From assembly GCA_024364805.1 (NCBI GenBank), contig CM044515.1:28606913-28649984 (forward strand): DNA of 43,072 nucleotides. Direction: 5' to 3'. This document shows, one piece after another, positions 10,519 to 19,659 of the stretch. The notes below the pieces were generated by a model, which was not told the origin of the DNA, did no database searches, and saw nothing but the letters and a program-made list of their open reading frames with translations. This stretch comes from Euprymna scolopes. Its lineage: Eukaryota; Mollusca; Cephalopoda; Sepiida; Sepiolidae. Made by a program: the position numbers and the translations under genes. Every line of letters begins with the position of its first letter. The first letter of the stretch is position 1.

Positions 10519-10660
10519 GGTCTTATAAGAATTTGTTGGCAGTATCTTATTATTTTCACGTGCATGTGTTACTTTCTGGAGCTTGGAAAGATTTTCATTG
10601 GTTGAAAATTATTTGAGTTAACACCTTCATGTAAAAAGTTGGTGGAGAAAAAAGGGTGTA
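10245..10660 (+). repeat. Dispersed repeat K, copy 2 (single unit, unexpanded)
   Basis: Matches the flanks of minisatellite 2 but has only one 'ttttcacgtgcatgtgttac' unit before 'tttctggagcttgg'. A T-run at 10488-10515 is private to this copy. Confidence 0.7.
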
Positions 10661-11329
10661 AGCAAGTAGAACTATTTGCATTTTAGCATTCGTTCGAATC
10701 GAATCTCGATGTCTAATCTATCAAAGTCTAATGCAGATAAAACCCCAAACTCAAAAGAGTGAGTTTACTGGAAACCGGAAGTTATCTAATTCACGACGTC
10801 ACATTCTTACTTTTACGTTAGCCGATGAGCTAATCACGGCCCCTCGCTCATGTTGGTCAAAAAGTTTAGTACAAAATAAATCATTTGGGGACATTTTATT
10901 TATGTTTATTTCAGTGTAAATAATTAATAGCTTAAAGTAATAAAATGCGATATAGAGCATTTATTCTTCGCAAATAAAATTCAACTCTAGTGAAAAGTTT
11001 TTATTTAGACAATTGATAAAGATGCATTATTATCCACCACTAAAAACAAAAAAGTGAATTACACCGTCCCCCTACCTACTCCCCACCACCACTACCGCCT
11101 TAGAATGCACTTTAAACAGTGCATCATGGGAAAAAAATGTAATTATTTTTCTTTCAACAAAAGATTTCCGTTTTTATACAAAATAAACTAGCATCTAAAA
11201 AACAAATTAAATATCATTACTGCGGAAAATTAAAATGAACTCTAATTTTAAAAATGAACGGAGAGTTTCTGTCAGCCAAGCAAATAATTAAAATTCATTG
11301 TGCAGGGAGTTTTATCCCCGAAAGTCAGT
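10661..11329. other. No recognisable gene
   Basis: AT-rich. The plus frame 10731-10919 (62 codons) has no recognised domain. A C-rich patch (11065-11100) and short A-runs are the only landmarks. Confidence 0.4.
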
Positions 11330-11550
11330 TCCTCTTTACTATCTTCCCCACGAGGGTAGAGTTAGACACAAGGTCGTTTTTTTTTTAATACCAGCGAAAA
11401 TCCAGCTCCACAAAACGGGACACTCAAGATTGAAAAAAAAAGAAAATTAAAATTGCGTCAGTCTAGAAGGATTTCTCTTTCACTGATGCAGACAGAAAAT
11501 ATAAAGTGCAGTATCAGAACATATACTACACTTTGCTCCTAAAAGTTCAA
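11330..11550 (+). repeat. Dispersed repeat R, copy 2
   Basis: Shares 'agttagacacaaggtcg', 'ccagctccacaaaacggga' and 'agtatcagaacatatactac' with 640-815 and, inverted, with 30835-30995. It lies just upstream of the nested LINE. Confidence 0.65.
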
Positions 11551-11861
11551 ATTGTGCGACAAATACCCAGAGCCCACTCAGGAATGGTGGTCATCTTGCG
11601 ATAATGGTGGATATTACACTAAACACTTGACCCCAACCTGAAGAGCCGTTGTTGAAAAAGGATCGGGTACACAAACTGGATAATTAGAAATTTATCAGAG
11701 ACGTCTCATGGAGTAACACCTTTTCTCAATTTCTTAATCAGTGTGTAGATGAGAAAATCAAATGTATCAAATCAGGTGTAGGAGCACATGACCGCATGTA
11801 GAAATTCTATAGCAAGCCTCCACTCTCCTCAAATGGTTGATTTAAACCTGTACCTGCTATA

Positions 11862-11880
11862 GTGCATAGGCAGAAAGCAT
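11862..11880 (+). repeat. 19-bp target-site duplication, left
   Basis: gtgcataggcagaaagcat, identical to 12375-12393. Both lie in the HRQKAFHRF coding part of the host LINE, so the insertion lies exactly between them. Confidence 0.9.
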
Positions 11881-12339
11881 CCGCCGCATTGGATGGGCTA
11901 CATCCAGTATGGACTTCAGGACTAACTAACAAACTGAAAAGGCAGTTCTTCAGGGCAGTGTCCTTGTATTCACCAAAAGATTGGAAAGAAAACTAGACGG
12001 CACATGCACCTGTATGCTGAGAACAGTATTAAATATATATTGGCAAAATCATCCCACGAAGCAGCAACTTTATGGCAACCTACCTGCCATATCTAATACC
12101 ATCAGAGAAAGACGCCTACGATTTGCTGGTCATTGTCTGAGGAGCAAGCATGAATTGGTGAGTGATGTATTGCTATGGACTCCACGACACGGACGCGAAA
12201 GTAAGGGACGACCTAGATCCACGTACATCCAGCAAATAGCACACAACGCTAACTGTGAACCTGAAGATGTGAGACAGCTGATGGAAGACAGGAAACTCTG
12301 GAGAGGAAGAGTCACATTGGTCCGGGCAAGGAGCCCGTC

Positions 12340-12373
<34 letters not shown>

Positions 12374-12374
12374 C
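11881..12374 (+). mobile_element. 5'-truncated RTE-type LINE insertion
   Basis: A 494-bp insertion bounded by perfect 19-bp duplications. It contains the last part of the pol ORF, a stop, and a (TGA)n tail at 12341-12373, typical of RTE LINEs that end in a short microsatellite instead of poly(A). Copying stopped early (5' truncation). The identical duplications mean it is younger than its host LINE. Confidence 0.88.
11981..12343 (+). CDS. RTE reverse transcriptase C terminus (partial, 120 codons)
   Basis: C-terminal tail of an RTE-clade pol, from MERKLDGTCTCMLRTVLN through RRLRFAGHC, DVLLWTPRHG and GRPRSTYIQQ to RVTLVRARSPS, stopping at the TGA that opens the (TGA)n tail. The tail of this clade typically reads LDGTYTRMLR...GHCWRS...LLW.P.HG...GRP..TYIDQ, which fits throughout. 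The frame is open for 120 codons but lacks all catalytic motifs, being 5' truncated. The coding match starts a little upstream near 11925 (KLKRQFFRAV) after a frame change. The first Met is internal, not a true start. Confidence 0.85.
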
Positions 12375-12393
12375 GTGCATAGGCAGAAAGCAT
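12375..12393 (+). repeat. 19-bp target-site duplication, right
   Basis: Perfect copy of 11862-11880; the host LINE reading resumes directly after it (FHRFNRQC). Confidence 0.9.
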
Positions 12394-12773
12394 TTCACAG
12401 ATTCAACCGTCAATGTATAGTTTGAAGAAACCATTGTAAGAGCCTAATAGCTAAAGCTATGAGAAGATATAGGTAGCTAACCAGAAAACAGAAAGTAAGA
12501 ATATGTGATTTCTGGAAAATCTATAATAGTGAATAAGTAATAAACAATCCCCTGCTATGCACCATGACACCTGACAAGACTGAACTGCTTACATAGTGGT
12601 TCGTACTAAACTCCATCTTAAACTTCAGAAACCACTCCCTTCCAAATTTCCCACCGCAACCAAACCCTACACTCGATAAGCAAGTCAGGGATATTATTAA
12701 AACCCTTGATACCCCCAACACATGTGGGGCTGATCTTATTCTTGCTAATGTAATAAAACAATTCCTGCTATGA

Positions 12774-13391
12774 TCTATATATCTATAAAAGTGAGAATGT
12801 GTATGTGTGTGTGTGTGACGACACTTCTCAACCTATATACTCAACGAATTTTTGATCTACAGATTTGAAATTTAGGATATTCAGACATGTGGAAGACATT
12901 TTAATCCGTTTTCATCCAGAAAAAAAGGGCTGCTAAGGAGTCAAAATTCGAAAATTTGGTATGGGGGCTCGTCAGATATTTAGTGTTTGTCAACTGTTTC
13001 ATGAATGTGCATGCGCGACCAGAAAACATGACAGTTTCTTTATGTTAAGAATAAGTAGGTTTAGAAAACACTACTTAAAGACGTGTCAAGCTGGTCTAAT
13101 GGTTATCATACTTGACTCACTGTCTTTTGGTTTCGATCTCAGCTCAAGCATATTTTTTTTCTTACAAGAAGTGAACTGTTTAAAAAAACATAATACTCGC
13201 ATGCACATGTCTCAGTTTCTTTCTGTTTTTTTTTTTTGTTTTTTTTTTACTTCATTTTTTTTTTTAAGGAATTTAACGTTACGTTTAATACTTATGGTAA
13301 TTTTGTTTATAATAAATGGGAAATCTGTATTAATTAAAATATGATATTTATGCGTATTTTACAACCAGGTTTACGCCGGGCGGCTTTCTAG
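12774..13391 (+). mobile_element. Non-autonomous Helitron inside the LINE
   Basis: Starts TCTATATATCTATAAAAG after an A and ends with GCCGGGCGGC (a possible GCCG/CGGC hairpin), TTT, CTAG before a T: the Helitron 5'-TC, hairpin, CTRR and A|T rules. One subrepeat ('ctaaggagtcaaaattcg') links it to 926-1735. It splits LANVIKQF from the next LINE piece. No helicase is present. Confidence 0.75.
13084..13150 (+). pseudogene. tRNA-like sequence within the Helitron
   Basis: A box TGGTCTAATGG (13092-13102) and B-box-like GGTTTCGATCTC (13129-13140) at tRNA spacing, preceded by gtcaagc where an acceptor strand would lie. T and acceptor stems do not pair well, so it is a tRNA pseudogene or SINE head, not a working tRNA. 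The isotype is not assigned. It may have been captured by, or inserted into, the Helitron. Confidence 0.5.
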
Positions 13392-13606
13392 TATTAAATA
13401 ATTTCTATTGAAATTGTCCCTGTTCCCTCTAAACCAATACTTTCTCGAATTTTACTTCCTTGATAGTTAGAAAATTACCTCTGAATTATCAGTGTTCCAG
13501 AACTGTAGTGAAAGAACTGACACAAAATTATCGCCTCATCAGCCCTCTTCCGTCCTTTGCTAACGTTTTTGAATCTTTAATCAATCTAGTTATGAATTGC
13601 CACATC

Positions 13607-13829
13607 GGTATAGTGGGGCAGATTGCTGAAACAATGTTTTACATACTATGTATCACTAAGTGGAAGATTATTATGGAATATTGAGATAACCTGCCCCACT
13701 GCTAAACTCATTATGGAATATTGAGATAACCTGCCCCACTGCTAAACTTATTATGGAATATTGAGATAACCTGCCCCACTGCTAAACTTATTATGGAATA
13801 TTGAGATAACCTGCCCCACTGCTAAACTT
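13607..13829. mobile_element. Small foldback element with amplified end (40-bp x 4)
   Basis: A 103-bp foldback (13607-13709) starts 'tatagtggggcagattgctg' and ends 'ctgccccactgcta', matching the ends of 3130-3365. Its last 40 bp ('attatggaatattgagataa' + 'cctgccccactgctaaactc') repeat four times at 13670, 13710, 13750 and 13790 with almost no divergence. It interrupts the host LINE between FESLINLVMN and the piece with GLDISKAFD. Confidence 0.75.
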
Positions 13830-13996
13830 TTTCTGATTAACGGTATGGACTTAGGCAAACTCATTTGGCTACGGATATCGTAACGGTTATCTCCCAACGG
13901 ATATACTATACACTAGACAAAGCTGGTGCAGTTAGGACGATAGGGCTTGATATATCCAAAGCATTTGACAAGGCCTTCTTATGAAAATTCATTTGT

Positions 13997-14250
13997 ATTT
14001 TTTTTTTTAATTTTCTTCCTTTGAAGATTGTAACGATGGGTATGGGGCAGCCAAACCAGCTGCCAACATTGCCTTGTTTTTTATTGAAACCAACCGAGAG
14101 CTCTTTTTAGTATCCTCGTTGTTCCCTTAAGTGCAATTGTCTGGATCTCTTTTGCAATTGGTTCACCAGGAATATTAGTTGAGTAGGACATCAGGTTATT
14201 CGCCATAAGCCCTGTAGCACCTTGTATTACTGGGCAAATGTTTAATATAG
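13997..14250 (-). pseudogene. R2/R4-like LINE 3' end, copy 1
   Basis: The minus strand frame ends in IQTIALKGTTRILKRALG then WFQ and a stop (14081-14083). The frame upstream reads PVIQGATGLM. This matches copies at 36282-36474 and 37620-37693 and recalls the 'VPVVVGALG...LQKTALLGTARILRKVL' C terminus of R2/R4/NeSL-like LINEs. The 3' UTR holds a hairpin (14046-14064) and an A-rich tail at 13997-14010. 5' truncated. Confidence 0.75.
14046..14064 (-). promoter_or_regulatory. LINE 3' UTR hairpin, copy 1
   Basis: GGCAGC / GCTGCC stem of 6 bp with a 7-nt loop, just after the pol stop codon. Many LINE reverse transcriptases recognise a 3' UTR stem-loop in their own RNA; this is a candidate for that role. 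The copy at 37584-37601 keeps the stem with a paired base change. Confidence 0.5.
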
Positions 14251-14483
14251 TCAGATTAGCAGAGAAACCCGATGTTGTTTAGGATTGAGTAAGGATCAAT
14301 GAATGTCCAGCCTCCCATACCTTTATTGTCATCTAAATCTGTGAAATCACCCAATTTTTAATCAAATCGATTGCTTGCTTGCTCTAATTAGGCCCCCTCC
14401 TTCACAGTGTACCGGGAGGAAGCTTCACATGCCTCCCTGCAGTGACTTAGTCCACAATACATTGTAGTCTACATTGCACTGTA
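14251..14483. other. No recognisable gene
   Basis: AT-rich DNA, possibly including decayed upstream LINE sequence; no readable frame. Confidence 0.35.
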
Positions 14484-14785
14484 GAGAATCTACTGTTGAT
14501 TTTATAAAATTATTTTTATATAACGGCTTGAATTAAAGCTTAAAATTCAAAAGTCAAGTACCATGCTTCAATTGTTCTCTAAACAGAAATATTCATTTCG
14601 AACGCGCCCCTATCTTATCAAAGAACATACTGTTGATTTTATGAAATTATTTTCACACAATCACTTGAATTAAAGTTAAACGTACAGAAGTCAAGTATTA
14701 TGATTCGATTGTGCTCTATAAGAGACATTCATTTCGGACGCGCCTCTGTCTTATAAAAGAATCTATAGTTGATTTTATAGGCTGG
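14484..14785. repeat. 138-bp tandem repeat, just over two copies
   Basis: 'ctgttgattttat' recurs at about 14490, 14628 and (as 'atagttgattttat') 14765. Each unit also contains 'cttgaattaaag', 'agtcaagta' and 'ttcatttcgRacgcgcc'. Units are diverged by eye at roughly one base in six. Not coding. Confidence 0.7.
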
Positions 14786-14968
14786 ATTTTTTCTGATGGT
14801 GCAGTGATAAAACTTCTCGAATGCATTTGTGGTGTTAGGTTGTATAAAAGTGTTAACTTTGGTCAAAATCAGATTTTTTTTTATTATCATTGGATTACCA
14901 TGGATAATATTACGACACCCGAGAGTTCATCATTTAAAAATGCTGCAGATGATGTTGTTGTTCTTGTA

Positions 14969-15210
14969 CAGCATCATTCATTCATTCATTTCGAATGAAT
15001 CAAATGATTATTGTTGGCAGTCGTTTCCCCAATATTTTTCTAATTAGAATTCTTTTTTTTTTAGAAAAAACATTTGGGCACTTAAAAGAGGTACCACATG
15101 AAGGTTGCCAACGTCTCAAGTGACAATGTTTCTGAAGAACCCACTGAATTTGAATTCTACACACCCGGGTGGCCAGTCTGTGTCGTTAACCAGTTAGCCA
15201 CCGTCATCTT
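14969..15210 (-). mobile_element. tRNA-headed SINE-S, copy 2
   Basis: A box TGGCTAACTGG (15190-15200, minus) and B-box-like gaattcaaattc (15146-15157), then 'ggcaaccttcatgtgg' and a tail 'attcgaaatgaatgaatgaa'. A T-run at 15051-15062 interrupts the tail. Same orientation as the other SINE-S copies. Confidence 0.75.
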
Positions 15211-15589
15211 CTTGATAATGACGATGATGATGGTCGTGGCGGTGGAAAAATATCAAAAATGAATAACGGCAAAAAATCAGAGAATCCAAATTTCTGTAAT
15301 TCGCTGGGTTTCCAGTTGGAGATGCGAGTGTAGGTAGAGACGAAAGGTTCGGTAGCACAAGGAAGACAAAGCGACAGTTTCTAAGTGAAAACATTCAACA
15401 ATGGCCGACCTCCTTCTCCCCGATTCTCGGCTGATGTGATTCTGTTTTGTTGAATAAAAAAAAAAAAGCAGGAAATGTTTTGTTGTTCAGTTTCGTCTTT
15501 GTTTTAGCTTGATTAAGACGTAATCAATGGTAAACAGAAAAAGTTGGATCATGTTTTAGTATTTTCTTTGTGTCTTTGTGTGCTTTGTG
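15211..15589. other. No recognisable gene
   Basis: Short ATG/GATG-rich stretch at 15218-15236; otherwise unassigned AT-rich DNA. Confidence 0.4.
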
Positions 15590-15808
15590 TTTGTGTGTGC
15601 ATATGTGTTTGCGTGTGCATATGTGTTTGCGTGTGTATCTCTGTGTTTGTATTTGTTTGTGTGTGTGCCTACTGCCTGTGTGTGTGCGTGTGTTGTGTGT
15701 GTGCCTTTGTGTACGTGTATGTATGGGTGCGTATGTGTGTGTGTTTGTGTGTGCGTGTGTATGTGCATGTGTGTGTGTGTGCGCGCGCGTGTGTGTGTGT
15801 GTGTGTGA
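15590..15808. repeat. (TG)n-rich tract
   Basis: Imperfect TG/CA repeat ending in a purer run; the several cysteine/valine or histidine/threonine frames on both strands are by-products. Confidence 0.9.
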
Positions 15809-15814
15809 GTAGAT

Positions 15815-15878
15815 TGAATGAGGGAGCCTTTGCAATTTGACTTGAACAGACTCAAGAGAAAAAATAGTAGGCAACACC

Positions 15879-15933
<55 letters not shown>

Positions 15934-15955
15934 TTCGAACCTTTTCATCCAAAAA
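15815..15955 (+). repeat. Repeat with (CT)n core, copy 1
   Basis: 'caatttgacttgaacagactc' before and 'gatttcgaacctttt' after a (CT)n run (15885-15930) match 'caatttgacttaaacataaac' and 'gatttcaaacctttt' around the (CT)n at 18030-18070. The microsatellite is part of a dispersed element. Confidence 0.65.
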
Positions 15956-16172
15956 AGCATTGGAACATTTATAGGAGTCTGTATTTGCATGAACTGTAAG
16001 ACAAAGTCCTGTGATATTTACGTAACGAACAATAAACGTCAAACGAAAGGAAAACAAAACCTTTTTAATGAACAACAATGATAAGTATCTATTTATGTTA
16101 TCTTCACCGTTGGGTGTAGGTTGACGAAAAAGAGTAAAGCAAGTAATAAAGCAAAAAAAAAAAAAATGTTCA

Positions 16173-17135
16173 NNNNNNNNNNNNNNNNNNNNNNNNNNNN
16201 NNNNNNNNNNNNNNNNNNNNNNNNNNNNNNNNNNNNNNNNNNNNNNNNNNNNNNNNNNNNNNNNNNNNNNNNNNNNNNNNNNNNNNNNNNNNNNNNNNNN
16301 NNNNNNNNNNNNNNNNNNNNNNNNNNNNNNNNNNNNNNNNNNNNNNNNNNNNNNNNNNNNNNNNNNNNNNNNNNNNNNNNNNNNNNNNNNNNNNNNNNNN
16401 NNNNNNNNNNNNNNNNNNNNNNNNNNNNNNNNNNNNNNNNNNNNNNNNNNNNNNNNNNNNNNNNNNNNNNNNNNNNNNNNNNNNNNNNNNNNNNNNNNNN
16501 NNNNNNNNNNNNNNNNNNNNNNNNNNNNNNNNNNNNNNNNNNNNNNNNNNNNNNNNNNNNNNNNNNNNNNNNNNNNNNNNNNNNNNNNNNNNNNNNNNNN
16601 NNNNNNNNNNNNNNNNNNNNNNNNNNNNNNNNNNNNNNNNNNNNNNNNNNNNNNNNNNNNNNNNNNNNNNNNNNNNNNNNNNNNNNNNNNNNNNNNNNNN
16701 NNNNNNNNNNNNNNNNNNNNNNNNNNNNNNNNNNNNNNNNNNNNNNNNNNNNNNNNNNNNNNNNNNNNNNNNNNNNNNNNNNNNNNNNNNNNNNNNNNNN
16801 NNNNNNNNNNNNNNNNNNNNNNNNNNNNNNNNNNNNNNNNNNNNNNNNNNNNNNNNNNNNNNNNNNNNNNNNNNNNNNNNNNNNNNNNNNNNNNNNNNNN
16901 NNNNNNNNNNNNNNNNNNNNNNNNNNNNNNNNNNNNNNNNNNNNNNNNNNNNNNNNNNNNNNNNNNNNNNNNNNNNNNNNNNNNNNNNNNNNNNNNNNNN
17001 NNNNNNNNNNNNNNNNNNNNNNNNNNNNNNNNNNNNNNNNNNNNNNNNNNNNNNNNNNNNNNNNNNNNNNNNNNNNNNNNNNNNNNNNNNNNNNNNNNNN
17101 NNNNNNNNNNNNNNNNNNNNNNNNNNNNNNNNNNN
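16173..17135. other. Assembly gap (963 N)
   Basis: Unsequenced. It lies between simple repeats, which probably broke the assembly. Frames crossing it have no meaning. Confidence 0.99.
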
Positions 17136-17224
17136 AGTGGTGACACCCATGTAAAAAAAAAACAAAAAAACTTCACAGTGGTTGCTCTCCCTAATGAAGC
17201 GAATGTCAGTGCCATCCATTATAA

Positions 17225-17320
17225 CGATTCATAAACCATTCTACATATATTGTTTCTTACATAGCACGTCATAATACCTTTCCAAGTCACTTTCTCTGAC
17301 ACTCCAGCTATGGAATTGGA
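17225..17320 (+). repeat. Short duplicated segment, copy 1 (also 18690-18780)
   Basis: 'attgtttcttacatagcacg' and 'caagtcactttctctgacac' correspond to 'attatttcttatacggcaga' and 'caaagtcactttctttaaca' at 18690-18780. About 90 bp, diverged. Confidence 0.55.
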
Positions 17321-17776
17321 TAGAAGAGGCTGATGATATTATAGGATGCCCCACCCTTCATAACTAGAACCATCGGAAGAGATTACCTAGAAAATGAACA
17401 AGAAAAAGACATTAAAGCACTAAAAACGGCGAATCTACTTGAACTCTGCAGACCAGAGTCGCCATTGCACTTAACTGTTAACTGCCCGAAGGCTCAAGAT
17501 AGAGAATTCGTGAAAGATGTCGAGAAACGGGAGACGTTCGTTTTTCCAACATTTCTGGTGAAAGTAAGCTGAGAAAAAAAAAAAAAAAAAAAAAAAAACG
17601 GATGTCTCGATTTCCGACGAAATGTAAATATATATCCGGGAGACATTACGAGAATAATCCCGGAGAAGGACAGAAAACGGTAATAGAGATCGACAGAGAA
17701 TGATCATGGCGAGGGACAGGAGAGAACAGTGACTGGGATATTTAGTTCAGATGTAGAAACATTAGCGACAAGACCT

Positions 17777-17780
<4 letters not shown>
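17321..17780. other. No recognisable gene
   Basis: Includes an A-run at 17575-17598. Minus frame 17471-17707 crosses it and shows no domain. Confidence 0.4.

Positions 17781-17820
<40 letters not shown>
17781..17820. repeat. (CA)n microsatellite
   Basis: About 20 uninterrupted CA units. Confidence 0.95.
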
Positions 17821-17821
<1 letters not shown>

Positions 17822-17944
17822 AGAATCCAACAAGTCGCTTGCATACAATGTCTGTGTCTGTGTCATTTTTATTACATGTAAACTGTAGACTAAAGTTTTG
17901 CATTTGGTGATCGCCAACGCCAGAAACTCAATACGTATATACGA

Positions 17945-18025
17945 AGATGAAGAAGAATGGAGGGTAACTTTTACAATTTGACTTAAACATAAACTTAGGA
18001 AAAGAAACAACAAACAATATCCCCT

Positions 18026-18072
<47 letters not shown>

Positions 18073-18095
18073 TTCAAACCTTTTTACCTGTACAA
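17945..18095 (+). repeat. Repeat with (CT)n core, copy 2
   Basis: Second copy of the element at 15815-15955, with (CT)n at 18030-18070; followed directly by a LINE fragment. Confidence 0.65.
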
Positions 18096-18096
18096 G

Positions 18097-18660
18097 AGCC
18101 AAGTACGTCCTAGGATGGAGTATTGTTGCCACATCTGAGCAGGAGCTGCTCGAAGACCTATCCTGCCATGACAGAGTTCAAAACTGACTTCATAATATAG
18201 TAGGTGATGTCATTTTCTCTTCTCTGCAACTTCTTTCCCGCAGAAGAGACGTTGCGAGCCTGATTCTGCTCTACTGTTATTTTCATGGCAAGTGTCCGAC
18301 TGAGCTCTAATTTATGCCCCCCTTCACCAATCTTTCATAAAAAAAAGACTTATCTAGCCAAAATCATTTTCAATAAATTCCCCCACTTTCTATTGATGCC
18401 TAAACGTAAACGTGGATTCCATGAACAAAGTTTCTTTCCTAGAACTGACAGAGTTCCACAGGTCTGCTGACTACGATATTGTCATCTTCAAGTCCAACAT
18501 AAACAAGTTCTTATTGAACCATCCTCGTAAATAATCTAATCATACCAAGTTTCCACCATAAACGATTACTACGCTACTGTCCCAATGACTATCATACACA
18601 CATGGACTCTTATCCTTGAGTGACTTTAGGGCCTTGATATGTGGTAACTCTTATGTTGAA
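18097..18660 (+). pseudogene. LINE-B 3' end (jockey/CR1-like), decayed
   Basis: Reads YKSQVRPRMEYCCHI, a stop, then in shifting frames RRDVASLILLYCYFHGKCP, PKRKRGFHEQSFFPRT and FKSNINKFLLNHPRK with a stop near 18533. The 3' UTR contains 'cttatccttgagtgac...cttgatatgtgg', shared with LINE-B ends at 26395-26455, 36008-36185 and 39600-39680. C-terminal region only. Confidence 0.75.
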
Positions 18661-18689
18661 AAAAAAACATTGGAATATTATGACAATTT

Positions 18690-18780
18690 GTAAATCATTC
18701 CACACACATTATTTCTTATACGGCAGACCATAATACATTTCAAAGTCACTTTCTTTAACACTCTAGTTATGCCATGGTTA
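18690..18780 (+). repeat. Short duplicated segment, copy 2
   Basis: Counterpart of 17225-17320; it lies just past the LINE-B tail here, so the pair may be the outer part of a larger duplicated block (15815-17320 versus 17945-18780). Confidence 0.5.
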
Positions 18781-19012
18781 AAATAATGGGGCAGAAGGGA
18801 CTCACAAACTTTGGTAGAGATTTGGAGGTCCTTTTTTAGGGTTCCAATTTGAGAAGAAAATTTGGTGGAGGGCCAGTTTTAGAGAAATATTTTTAATGAA
18901 AACTGTTTTTAGATTTTTACTTAGATATGTGAGTGAATGAGAGAAGCATTAGATGATAAAGACAAACAAAATGATGAGCTCAAAAGCATAAATTCACAAA
19001 AGAGATATATTT
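18781..19012. other. No recognisable feature
   Basis: AT-rich, no match found. Confidence 0.4.
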
Positions 19013-19612
19013 AAAAAATAAAATACGCATCAAGTGCGCTTGAAAGCCAAATCACAACGTAATATTAGAAAAATAAACAAATATTTTACCTGTTTGAAAT
19101 TTATCACAAATATATTTCAGAGGTATACTCCATCTTCAGTGTGTTGTTTTGTTTCTTTTTTTTTTCCTTTTCTTCTTTCTTGCCATGTTGTAAATTTGGA
19201 GAAAGAAGTCTGTCTGTAAAGAGCCGCATGTTGTTTCTAGCGGCTGTATCTGTGCGTAAGAAAAGCGAGAATAACGTCAAGGATGAGAGTTCATATAGAA
19301 ACGTTATTTTAATTTGAATAAAATAAAATACGCATCAAGTGCGCTTGAAAGCCAAATCACAACGTAATATTAGGAAAATAGACAAATATTTTACTTGTTT
19401 GAAATTTATCACAAATTTATCACTCTCATCCTTGACGTTATTCTCGCGTTGCCTGCGCACAGTTCAAACATTTAAAAATACAACCGCTAGAAACAACGGG
19501 CGGTTCTTTACAAACAGACTTCTTTCTCCAAATTTACAACATGACAGGGAAGAAGAAAAAGGGGGGGGACAAAGCAACACACTGAAGATGAAGTATACCT
19601 CTGAGATATTTT
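19013..19612. repeat. Composite of direct repeats and a large inverted repeat
   Basis: Block A (19013-19111) recurs directly at 19318-19420 ('aaatacgcatcaagtgcgct' in both). Block B at 19423-19612 is the reverse complement of 19112-19289: 'ctctcatccttgacgttatt', 'ctagaaacaac', 'cttctttctccaaatttaca' and 'gaagatg.agtatacctctg' pair across a 133-bp spacer. No transposase or Pol III promoter was recognised. The frames at 19034 and 19339 start identically because of block A. Confidence 0.75.
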
Positions 19613-19659
19613 CATGTTTAGAATAAAAGTTTGCATAGATATGTAAGCATAAATTGTTT

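Larger units (their letters stand above)
11650..13990 (+). pseudogene. Old jockey/CR1-like LINE pol in five pieces, split by later insertions
   Basis: Pieces 11650-11880, 12394-12773, 13392-13606 and 13830-13990 read in order as one pol. The linker shows DNWKFIRDVSWSNTFSQF, then IVHRQKAFHRFNRQC on both sides of an RTE insertion. Next come KTLDTPNTCGADLI and LANVIKQF, then NYRLISPLPSFANVFESLI (the 'NYRPISLLP' RT motif), and finally LDKAGAVRTIGLDISKAFD (RT motif with catalytic Asp). Many stops and frame changes show age. It breaks off where another LINE end begins at 13997. Confidence 0.75.

Noticed and set aside
13084-13150. Functional tRNA gene
   Set aside because: A and B boxes are present but the acceptor and T stems do not pair; it lies inside a Helitron.
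15544-15877. Cysteine/valine-rich secreted peptides
   Set aside because: Pure TG/CA microsatellite translation; the same at 33010-33423 and 37313-37974.
15878-17219. Frames of 445, 349 and 340 codons
   Set aside because: They run through 963 N and exist only because N never yields a stop.
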